From a virus: DNA of 24,041 bases. Both the position numbers and the translations under genes were made by a program. The notes beneath the pieces were generated by a model. That model was not told where the DNA came from and made no database searches. It saw only the letters and a list, made by a program, of their open reading frames with translations. Within the stretch, counting starts at the first letter, position 1, and every line of letters starts with the position of its first letter. The stretch spans positions 1 through 24,041 of the IMG/VR virus record IMGVR_UViG_3300044730_001913; one strand, given 5' to 3'. This document shows positions 1-6,694 of this stretch, one piece after another.

Positions 1-287
1 ATGTTATGTGGGTGAATGGAAATATCCCAAATGGTATTGTTAATTGGAATGCAACAGTGACATTATCAAACTCAAACGTACCTGTAATTGGTGTACAGTA
101 TGGGTGGTATTATCTTGCGGGAAATGTTTTGGAGTTAACATCAATACCAAGTCAGATAGTTGGAACTGCAGGAACTATTAGTACCTCAGCGCCAGCGGTT
201 TCAAATTCAAATACCTTTACATTTGGTATAACCAATAACAGTGGCTCATCTCAAATAGTTTATTACGGATATGTTAAAGTAAGTTAA
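1..287 (+). CDS. C-terminal end of a probable phage fibre/structural protein (5' partial)
   Basis: The reading frame is open to the left window edge (first full codon at 3) and stops with TAA at 285-287, so this is the 3' end of a longer gene. An internal ATG at 6 is probably not the real start. The visible 94 or so residues are rich in Asn, Ser, Thr, Val and Gly with alternating hydrophobic positions, as in beta-sandwich tips of phage fibres. The end (ITNNSGSSQIVYYGYVKVS) looks like a final beta strand. No family is recognised. The neighbour downstream is another probable surface protein, which supports a virion role by context only. Confidence 0.5.
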   Translation, partial: VMWVNGNIPNGIVNWNATVTLSNSNVPVIGVQYGWYYLAGNVLELTSIPSQIVGTAGTISTSAPAVSNSNTFTFGITNNSGSSQIVYYGYVKVS

Positions 288-364
288 TTGGTAACAACAC
301 AAAACTTTAATACGGACTTTAACTAAAATTTTATAAAAAATCTAACTAGTTTACTCTTTCTGAG

Positions 365-371
365 TATTTAT
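365..371 (+). promoter_or_regulatory. TATTTAT motif, candidate late promoter element
   Basis: TATTTAT lies 12 nt before the ATG at 384. The same heptamer recurs upstream of eight other genes in the window, mostly virion genes. Promoter function is inferred from recurrence. Confidence 0.35.
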
Positions 372-383
372 TATTAAAAAAAA

Positions 384-1622
384 ATGGCGTGTAGAAAATA
401 TGTTTTGACTAATAACACTTCAGGTATCTTGGTGTTTTCATATCAGGAGTGTTCAAATAATATGTGGGAGTACGATATTGTACTTGAACCAAATCAAGTA
501 AGAAACATTTGGTTGGTTAATGGAACTTTCCAAGCTGCTTTATATGATAATTTCACGATTGTCGATTATGGGGTATTTCCGCCCGTAACACCAACATCTT
601 CAAACACCCCAACACCATCCTTTACACCATCACCAACTGTTACACCTACAAATACTACAACCACAACTAATACAAATACTCCAACCCCTACAAAAACACA
701 AACACCAACTACAACCACAACTTTAACATCAACACCAACACCAACCCCTACAAACACTAGCACGGTAACACCGACAAATACAAGTACAGTAACGCCAACC
801 AATACAAGCTCTGTAACACCGACTAACACGCGTACAAATACACCAACACCAACAAACACTTCAACACAAACTCAAACACCAAGTCCAACAAATTTAGTTA
901 GATATGCGTTTGCAGGATTCTCAGGAGCAACTGAATTGCAAGCTTGTTCTGAACTATTTGGTTCATCAACAATTTATGGTAATGATATTAACTTTGATGA
1001 AAACTTATATTTCTACAATAACGCTGTAGGACCTGTAACAATCAATATGACAGGTTTCTATGAGTATAATAATGTTGTTGTAGAATTAGATTCGAATGGA
1101 TTAGTTGTTGATTATATTTTGTGTCCAACATTGACACCTACACCAACTAATACACCTACACCAACTAACACACCAACAAATACTGCAACGAATACTCAGA
1201 CACCAACTAATACTTCTACAAACACCCCAACTCCAACTAATACTACAACAAATACTCAAACACCAACTAATACCTCTACAAACACACCTACTCCAACAAA
1301 TACAGTAACTAACACTCCAACACAAACAAATACTCAAACTCAAACACCAACTACAACTCAAACTCCAACACCAACAAGAAACCATTGGGAATATACTTTA
1401 GGTTCAGGAGCAACATCAAATGACGCTTGTGTTGATTACGCAACTGCCCCAAGTAGCGTTTATGCACCATTGAATACACCAGTAGGTCCAAATATCGGAG
1501 ACTTCCTTTATCAAGACATTGCGACTTCAATTCCTGTGGTTAATGGTTTCTATTCCAATGGAGTTTTTGCTTATGAAGTCACAGGAGGTAGTGGTGAAAT
1601 TTCTTCGTCTGTACCTTGTTAA
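384..1622 (+). CDS. Mucin-like Thr/Pro-rich multidomain protein, probable virion surface or fibre protein
   Basis: A 412-residue protein with five parts: N-terminal domain (about 1-66), Thr/Pro/Asn linker (67-170), globular domain (171-248), second Thr/Pro/Asn linker (249-332) and globular domain (333-412). The two later globular domains look homologous: both have a SGAT...AC segment, a SS(T)IY/SSVY segment, a GFY segment and a C-terminal Cys, suggesting duplication with a disulfide pair. The linkers repeat units such as TNTSTVTP and TPTPTNT. No signal peptide or membrane segment is seen. It is preceded by a TATTTAT motif and followed by a strong terminator, consistent with high late expression. 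A glycosyltransferase operon follows directly. A virion surface role is inferred from architecture and context; the linkers would be natural O-glycosylation substrates. Confidence 0.6.
   Translation: MACRKYVLTNNTSGILVFSYQECSNNMWEYDIVLEPNQVRNIWLVNGTFQAALYDNFTIVDYGVFPPVTPTSSNTPTPSFTPSPTVTPTNTTTTTNTNTPTPTKTQTPTTTTTLTSTPTPTPTNTSTVTPTNTSTVTPTNTSSVTPTNTRTNTPTPTNTSTQTQTPSPTNLVRYAFAGFSGATELQACSELFGSSTIYGNDINFDENLYFYNNAVGPVTINMTGFYEYNNVVVELDSNGLVVDYILCPTLTPTPTNTPTPTNTPTNTATNTQTPTNTSTNTPTPTNTTTNTQTPTNTSTNTPTPTNTVTNTPTQTNTQTQTPTTTQTPTPTRNHWEYTLGSGATSNDACVDYATAPSSVYAPLNTPVGPNIGDFLYQDIATSIPVVNGFYSNGVFAYEVTGGSGEISSSVPC
582..893 (+). repeat. Degenerate tandem repeats coding for Thr/Pro linker 1
   Basis: ACA/CCA/AAT-rich coding repeat. 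Part of it has a period of 24 bp (8 residues, TNTSTVTP, three near copies at about residues 123-147). Synonymous positions differ between copies, so the protein pattern rather than the DNA appears to be kept. Confidence 0.75.
1128..1379 (+). repeat. Degenerate tandem repeats coding for Thr/Pro linker 2
   Basis: Second Thr/Pro/Asn linker. It contains two nearly identical 20-residue (60 bp) units at residues 270-289 and 290-309, differing mainly in the last residues, inside a shorter NTPTPT-like pattern. Confidence 0.75.
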
Positions 1623-1647
1623 AAAAAATTTAAATATAGTTAACTAG

Positions 1648-1676
1648 AAACCCTCCACTTTATAGGAGGGTTTTTT
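1648..1676 (+). terminator. Rho-independent terminator after the mucin-like gene
   Basis: Stem AAACCCTCC / GGAGGGTTT (1648-1656 with 1665-1673), loop of 8 nt, followed by a T run to 1676. It separates the mucin-like gene from the glycosyltransferase operon. Confidence 0.9.
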
Positions 1677-1696
1677 ATTTTTACAAAAAAAGAGTA

Positions 1697-2944
1697 ATGA
1701 AAATATTTGTACAGATAGCTTCCTACAGAGACCCTGAATTAGTTCCAACCATCAAAAATATGTTGGAAAATGCTAAAAGGCCAAAAAATTTAAGATTTGG
1801 TATTGCGAGACAATTTCAAAAAGATGATGGTTTTGACAACTTAGATGAGTTTTCAAAAGATAAAAGATTTAGAGTTTTAGATATTCCTTACGAAGAATCT
1901 AAAGGTGTTTGTTGGGCAAGAAATTTAACACAACAACTTTACGAAAATGAAGAGTATACTTTACAAATAGACTCTCATATGCGTTTCGCACCTAATTGGG
2001 ATGACGAAATGATTAAGATGATTAAACAACTTCAGAAAAAAGGACACTCTAAACCTTTGTTAACGGGATATGTTTCATCATTTGACCCTGAGAATGACCC
2101 TACAGGTAGGGTTCAGGAACCTTGGAGAATGGTTTTTGATAGATTCATCCCTGAGGGAGCTGTTTTCTTTTTACCCGAAACAATTCCAGGTTGGCAAGAA
2201 TTGAAAGAACCTGTAACCGCAAGATTCTATTCAGCACATTACTGTTTTACCGTTGGAGAATTTTCTAAAGAAGTTCAACACAACCCTGAGTATTATTTTC
2301 ACGGTGAAGAAATTTCAATTGCTGCTCGAGCATACACTTGGGGTTACGATTTATTTCATCCCCACAAACCATTGATTTGGCACGAGTATACACGTAAGGG
2401 AAGAACAAAACAATGGGATGATGACAAACAATGGGTAGATAAAAACAATCATTCACACCTTACAAATAGAAAGTTGTTTGGAATGGATGGAGAAACACAA
2501 GAGGGACACGATGGTCCTTATGGTTTCGGAACTATTAGAACTTTAAGAGATTACGAAAAATACTCAGGATTGTTGTTCGAAAAAAGAGCCGTACAACAAT
2601 ACACTTTGGACAAAAATTATGCACCAAATCCTTACAACTATGTTTCCGAAGATGATTGGAAATTAGATTTTGCTCAAGTATTTAAACATTGTATTGATGT
2701 TGGATATAGTTCTGTTCCTGAAAAAGATTATGATTATTGGGTAGTTGCATTCCACGGACCTGATGATGAAACTATTTTTAGAAAAGATGCCGATAAAAAT
2801 GAAATTGCATCTATGATGAGAGACCCCGATGGATATTGTAAAATTTGGAGAGAATTCCAAACATCAGTTAAACCTAAATATTGGGTTGTTTGGCCCTACT
2901 CAGCATCAAAAGGTTGGTGCGATAGATTAACAGGAAATCTATAA
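1697..2944 (+). CDS. GT60-type polypeptide GlcNAc-transferase-like protein
   Basis: A 415-residue protein resembling the GlcNAc family (Pfam PF11397, CAZy GT60), which includes Dictyostelium Skp1 hydroxyproline GlcNAc-transferase and trypanosome mucin-initiating alpha-GlcNAc-transferases. Visible hallmarks: N-terminal FVQIASYRDPELVPTI, GVCWARN at 70-76, the DxH metal/sugar-nucleotide motif D92-S-H94 in LQIDSHMRF, and HYCFTVGEF followed by FHGEEISIAARA (about 191-212). About 100 residues after position 315 form an extra Trp/Tyr-rich C-terminal part that I do not recognise. It is the first gene of a four-gene operon; its stop overlaps the next start by one base. No signal peptide is present, so it should act in the host cytoplasm. 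The acceptor is unknown; the neighbouring Thr/Pro-rich protein is the obvious candidate. Confidence 0.8.
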   Translation: MKIFVQIASYRDPELVPTIKNMLENAKRPKNLRFGIARQFQKDDGFDNLDEFSKDKRFRVLDIPYEESKGVCWARNLTQQLYENEEYTLQIDSHMRFAPNWDDEMIKMIKQLQKKGHSKPLLTGYVSSFDPENDPTGRVQEPWRMVFDRFIPEGAVFFLPETIPGWQELKEPVTARFYSAHYCFTVGEFSKEVQHNPEYYFHGEEISIAARAYTWGYDLFHPHKPLIWHEYTRKGRTKQWDDDKQWVDKNNHSHLTNRKLFGMDGETQEGHDGPYGFGTIRTLRDYEKYSGLLFEKRAVQQYTLDKNYAPNPYNYVSEDDWKLDFAQVFKHCIDVGYSSVPEKDYDYWVVAFHGPDDETIFRKDADKNEIASMMRDPDGYCKIWREFQTSVKPKYWVVWPYSASKGWCDRLTGNL

Positions 2945-3681
2945 TGGTTTTTAAAGATATACCAAAGTTTGTTATCAATCTCGAAAGGAGACCTGATAGA
3001 TTAGAGTCAACAAAAAAGGAGCTAGACTATCTTGGTTGGGATTTTGAGTTGTTCAAAGCAATTGACAAAAATAGTCACGTTGGTTGTACGTATTCACATA
3101 CGTCAATTTTAAAAATTGCAAAAGAACGGGGTTATAAAGAAGTTTTGATTGTTGAAGATGATTGTACAGTTATGCCTTATGCAAAATCTCTTCTTAACAA
3201 AATTGAAAACGAATGTAAAAATTTAGAATATGCAATATTCAATTTGGCGCCAACTTTAAACCGTCCTGTCAATAGAAGTGAAAATAGTCCACTACTAATT
3301 GATATTTCTAATTTTCCACCAGCAGGTCCTGAACATAGAGGAATTTTTGCAACTAATATGATTTTATATCACGAATCATCATACGATGATGTGATTAAAA
3401 TTGAGGAAAATGAGAATTGGAGATTTTACGCTATTGATGACTATCTATATCAAAAAGTGTATCAGAAAAAACAAAGTTATTGTCCTATACTACCTATCGC
3501 CCCCCAATTAGGGAATGATTGGTCAGATGTGTCACAACAAATGTGTAATAACTTTTACGGACAAACTTACAATTGGAATTTGTACTCGAGAACAAAAATA
3601 CCAACAGAGTTTCTCAATATTAATGAAAATAAAAAATTTAAAGAACAAGGAATTCATAAGGAATTTATATATGAAAATTAA
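2944..3681 (+). CDS. GT25-family glycosyltransferase
   Basis: A 245-residue protein matching the GT25 (LPS beta-1,4-galactosyltransferase-like, Pfam PF01755) pattern: FVINLERRPDRLE at 9-21, VGCTYSHTSILK at 46-57, and the catalytic-site acidic motif EDD at 71-73 in VLIVEDDC. A later AIDDYLYQ (163-170) fits the second acidic motif of the family. It starts in a TAATG overlap with the GT60-type gene, so the two are probably translationally coupled. It likely adds a sugar, perhaps galactose, to a glycan begun by another enzyme; donor and acceptor cannot be read from the sequence. Confidence 0.8.
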   Translation: MVFKDIPKFVINLERRPDRLESTKKELDYLGWDFELFKAIDKNSHVGCTYSHTSILKIAKERGYKEVLIVEDDCTVMPYAKSLLNKIENECKNLEYAIFNLAPTLNRPVNRSENSPLLIDISNFPPAGPEHRGIFATNMILYHESSYDDVIKIEENENWRFYAIDDYLYQKVYQKKQSYCPILPIAPQLGNDWSDVSQQMCNNFYGQTYNWNLYSRTKIPTEFLNINENKKFKEQGIHKEFIYEN

Positions 3682-4552
3682 ATTTATTACCTGTATATAT
3701 GGTAACCTATGGGGTACAGAAATGGGTGGAAGACCATCTAGATTTGGTCATTATATGCACTCATTACTATCACTTTTAAAAATGACTGATGCTGATTTCA
3801 TTTGTTATACATCTGAAACAGAAATTGTAAGACTAAAAGAATATTTTTATGAAGAAAATAATATCTCTGAATCAAAGTTAAAATTTGTTTTATTCGATTT
3901 GAAACAAACAAAATACCAACCGTTACTACAACAATACAAAGACTACGAACAGGCTAAAAAAAGTGATAGATGTTTTGAAATACAATATCAAAAATTTTCT
4001 TGGTTTTGGGATGAAGATAAATCCTACGACTATTATTTTTGGATTGATGCAGGTCTTTCTCACAGTGGGTTAATACCAAACAAGTATCTTTCACAACCTA
4101 ACGGTCCGAGACAGTTTTATGAGAGTCCTTTATTTAATAACACATTTTTAAAAAATCTGTGTGAGTTTTCAGAAAACAAATTTGTTGTTTTTGCTAAAGA
4201 AAATGATAGAAATTTTTGGTCACAGACAGTTGACCCAAAGTGGTACACAAATTATGATAGAATGTTACACGTAATAGGTGGAATGTTTGGTGGTAAACGT
4301 CAGTTGTGGGAAACAATAGTACCACTTTTTGAAGACTATTCTCAAAGGATTATCGAAACTGATAAGAGACCTTTTCCTGAAGAGTTATTTATGACCTTGA
4401 TGTTTTACAATCATCCCGAACTTTTTAAACACAAATATTTTGAAACTTGGTGGTGCAGAGATAACGCTCCAAAGGAAACTCCCGACAGTTATTTTGAACA
4501 AAACAAAAGTTTCTATAAAATTTTAGAAGAATTAAACAATATAAATGAGTAA
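3671..4552 (+). CDS. HtrL/YibB-like (WlaTC-type) glycosyltransferase
   Basis: I chose ATG 3671 (293 residues, MKIKFITCIYGN) because the longer frame from 3515 would lie inside the upstream gene; 3671 leaves an 11-base overlap. The protein resembles the HtrL_YibB family (Pfam PF09612), which includes Campylobacter WlaTC. Seen: YYFWIDAG at 121-128 with a DxG-type acidic site, GGMFGG at 203-208, and PEELFMTLMFYNHPELF (236-252). The same features occur at nearly the same spacing in the N-terminal half of the next gene, so the two are paralogues, probably from a local duplication. Sugar specificity is unknown. Confidence 0.65.
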   Translation: MKIKFITCIYGNLWGTEMGGRPSRFGHYMHSLLSLLKMTDADFICYTSETEIVRLKEYFYEENNISESKLKFVLFDLKQTKYQPLLQQYKDYEQAKKSDRCFEIQYQKFSWFWDEDKSYDYYFWIDAGLSHSGLIPNKYLSQPNGPRQFYESPLFNNTFLKNLCEFSENKFVVFAKENDRNFWSQTVDPKWYTNYDRMLHVIGGMFGGKRQLWETIVPLFEDYSQRIIETDKRPFPEELFMTLMFYNHPELFKHKYFETWWCRDNAPKETPDSYFEQNKSFYKILEELNNINE

Positions 4553-6221
4553 AATAACATTAGTTACTGGTCTTTGGAATATTAGACGGGACGCATTAAC
4601 AGAAGGTTGGTCACGTTCGTACGACCATTATTTACAAAAATTTTCCGAACTCTTAAAATCGGAAAGTAATTTCATAATTTTTGGTGATGAAGAATTAAAA
4701 GATTTTGTTTTTTCTCAACCAAACAGAAATGATGAAAACACTCAATTTATAACAAGACATCAAGATTGGTTTAAAAATGAATTTTATGATAAAATTCAAA
4801 ACATCAGAACTAATCCCGAATGGTACAGTCAATCTGGTTGGTTACCCGAATCAACGCAAGCAAAATTGGATATGTACAACCCCCTTGTTATGTCAAAAAT
4901 GTTTTTACTTCACGATGCTAGAATTTTTGACAAATTTGATTCAACACATATGTTTTGGATTGATGCTGGTATAACCAACACTGTACATTGGGGTTATTTT
5001 ACTCACGATAAAATACAAAATAAATTTGATAAACTATTTCCAAAGTTCGGTTTTGTGGCTTTTCCTTACGATGCTGAAACTGAAATTCACGGGTTTACAT
5101 ATCCAAGAATTAATAGTTATGCTGGTCAAGATGTAAAATTTGTTTGTAGAGGTGGTTTGTTTGGGGGATTAAAAAGTATGATATCGGACGCTAACGGAAT
5201 TTACTATAATTTAATAAGTGAAACCCTTAACAATAATTTGATGGGTACTGAGGAGTCTTTATTCAGTATTATGTTATATAGACACCCTGACTTATTTGAT
5301 TATCACCAAATTGATGGAAATGGTTTAATTTCTACTTTTTGTGAAAATGCAAAAAATGACACTTGTGTAATAAAAAATATTGCGGGTGAAGTTTCATATA
5401 GAAATTTAGATGTTAATAACACAGCACTTTATGTTATAACATTTAACAGTCCAAATCAATTTGAAACTTTAATAAAATCAATGAGTCTATATGATTCAAA
5501 CTTTTTAGAAAAACCAAAAAAATATTTGTTGGATAATTCATCTGATTTAACCACAACCCAAAAATATTCTGAACTTTGTTCCCTACACGGATTTGAACAT
5601 ATTAAAAAAGATAACCTTGGGATTTGCGGAGGAAGACAATGGATTGCTGAACACGCTAAAGAACACGCCTTTGATTTTTATTGGTTTTTTGAGGATGATA
5701 TGTTTTTTTATGTAGGTGAAGATATTTCTTGCAGAAACGGATTTGTTAGGAAGATTAAAAACTTATACGATAAATCTATGAGAATTACTAAAAATTATTC
5801 TTTGGATTTTTTAAAATTGAATTACTCAGAATTTTTTGGTGACAATGGAGTTCAATGGTCTTGGTATAATGTACCACAAAGTGTTAGAGAAGAATTTTGG
5901 CCAGAAAAAAATTCTTTACCTGTACAAGGGCTTGACCCTAATGCTCCGAGAACCAAATTCAACGGGGTACATACTCTTGAAGGAACATCATTTGGAATTG
6001 GTGAAGTATACTATTGTAATTGGCCTCAAGTTGTTACAAAATACGGTAATGAAAAAATGTTCCTAACTACTAAATGGGACAGACCTTTTGAACAAACTTG
6101 GATGAGTTACATTTATCAGGAAGGTAAAAAGGGAAATATAAAATCCGCACTATTGTTTGCAACACCAACTGAACACAATAGGTTTGACCATTATGATGCT
6201 AATTTAAGAAAAGAGTCATAA
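4545..6221 (+). CDS. Two-domain glycosyltransferase: HtrL/YibB-like domain plus GT2-like domain
   Basis: A 558-residue protein overlapping the previous gene by 8 bases. The N-terminal half (about 1-275) is HtrL/YibB-like, with MFWIDAG at 136-142, GGLFGG at 203-208 and GTEESLFSIMLYRHPDLF at 234-251, paralogous to the upstream gene. The C-terminal half (about 295-558) looks like a separate GT-A-type transferase: YVITFNSPNQFETLIKSM resembles the start of GT2-like domains, and FFEDDMFF (381-388) supplies an acidic motif in the expected place. A single chain may add two successive sugars. It is the last gene of the operon; no terminator is visible after it. The HtrL assignment is moderately sure, the second domain is inferred from pattern. 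Confidence 0.65.
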   Translation: MSKITLVTGLWNIRRDALTEGWSRSYDHYLQKFSELLKSESNFIIFGDEELKDFVFSQPNRNDENTQFITRHQDWFKNEFYDKIQNIRTNPEWYSQSGWLPESTQAKLDMYNPLVMSKMFLLHDARIFDKFDSTHMFWIDAGITNTVHWGYFTHDKIQNKFDKLFPKFGFVAFPYDAETEIHGFTYPRINSYAGQDVKFVCRGGLFGGLKSMISDANGIYYNLISETLNNNLMGTEESLFSIMLYRHPDLFDYHQIDGNGLISTFCENAKNDTCVIKNIAGEVSYRNLDVNNTALYVITFNSPNQFETLIKSMSLYDSNFLEKPKKYLLDNSSDLTTTQKYSELCSLHGFEHIKKDNLGICGGRQWIAEHAKEHAFDFYWFFEDDMFFYVGEDISCRNGFVRKIKNLYDKSMRITKNYSLDFLKLNYSEFFGDNGVQWSWYNVPQSVREEFWPEKNSLPVQGLDPNAPRTKFNGVHTLEGTSFGIGEVYYCNWPQVVTKYGNEKMFLTTKWDRPFEQTWMSYIYQEGKKGNIKSALLFATPTEHNRFDHYDANLRKES

Positions 6222-6226
6222 CATAG

Positions 6227-6233
6227 TATTTAT
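6227..6233 (+). promoter_or_regulatory. TATTTAT motif, candidate late promoter element
   Basis: GTATTTATC lies 6 nt before the ATG at 6240, just after the stop of the glycosyltransferase operon. If it is a -10 element the mRNA would be nearly leaderless. Confidence 0.3.
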
Positions 6234-6239
6234 CTATGT

Positions 6240-6617
6240 ATGGAATTCTTTATTAGGAAAAATGCGACGTTACCTGTATTAAAAATGCAGGTTGTTAAGG
6301 ATGGTCGTTCTGGTTATTTGGAACTGATGGAACTTTTGGAGGTTTCAACAATTTATTTTTCTATGATAAATGTACAAACAGGTATTCCAAAAATTGTTTC
6401 AGCTCCTTGCTCAATAGTAAGTTTAATTTTGACACCGGGTGCACCAACAGAATACTATATCTATTATAAATTTACTGCTAGAGACACAAATACTCCAGGA
6501 AGATACCAAGGGCAATTTTTAATTAAAAATGCTGACGGTAACTTGATTGTCCCGATACGTGAAGAATTATATGTAAATGTAGAAGACAGTTTTATTTCTG
6601 AAACTGCTTGTTGTTAA
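6240..6617 (+). CDS. Small Ig-like/BppU-like beta-rich phage protein
   Basis: A 125-residue protein, mostly predicted beta strands. The segment RDTNTPGRYQGQFLI followed by GNLIVPIREELYVNV resembles the end of BppU N-terminal-like and related Ig-fold modules in phage baseplate and fibre proteins (a strand, a short turn with an acidic residue or Gly, then a 'P..e..y..V' strand). The C-terminus ends in CC. No signal peptide or membrane segment is visible. Placement after surface-protein and glycosylation genes and a late-type motif upstream suggest a virion component. The fold is inferred by pattern and the function is unknown. Confidence 0.5.
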   Translation: MEFFIRKNATLPVLKMQVVKDGRSGYLELMELLEVSTIYFSMINVQTGIPKIVSAPCSIVSLILTPGAPTEYYIYYKFTARDTNTPGRYQGQFLIKNADGNLIVPIREELYVNVEDSFISETACC

Positions 6618-6655
6618 TTTTATAACGGGGCAAACAGTTTACATTATTTATACTA

Positions 6656-6687
6656 TTTGACATATTGAGTTTATCATTCTATCTTTG
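6656..6687 (+). promoter_or_regulatory. Bacteroidota-type promoter for the DNA polymerase gene
   Basis: TTTG at 6656-6659, 20 nt spacer, then TATCTTTG at 6680-6687, an exact match to the TAnnTTTG -7 element of the Bacteroidota primary sigma factor with -33 TTTG. This fits early transcription by host RNA polymerase. The -7 element ends 7 nt before ATG 6695, so the transcript would be leaderless or nearly so if that start is used. A TATTTATA also occurs at 6645-6652. Confidence 0.7.
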
Positions 6688-6694
6688 TAATTGA

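Noticed and set aside
566-859. Minus-strand open frame with a Val/Gly-rich product opposite the Thr/Pro linker
   Set aside because: It is the antisense of ACA/CCA repeats; low-complexity VGVGV product with no independent signal. The same holds for the Ser/Cys/Trp frame at 1101-1385.
582-1379. Short repeats considered as a CRISPR array
   Set aside because: Repeats are degenerate, in coding frame, without unique spacers or palindromic repeat units.
3515-3670. N-terminal extension of the HtrL/YibB-like gene
   Set aside because: It would lie inside the GT25-type gene and has no family resemblance; the protein start pattern begins at ATG 3671.
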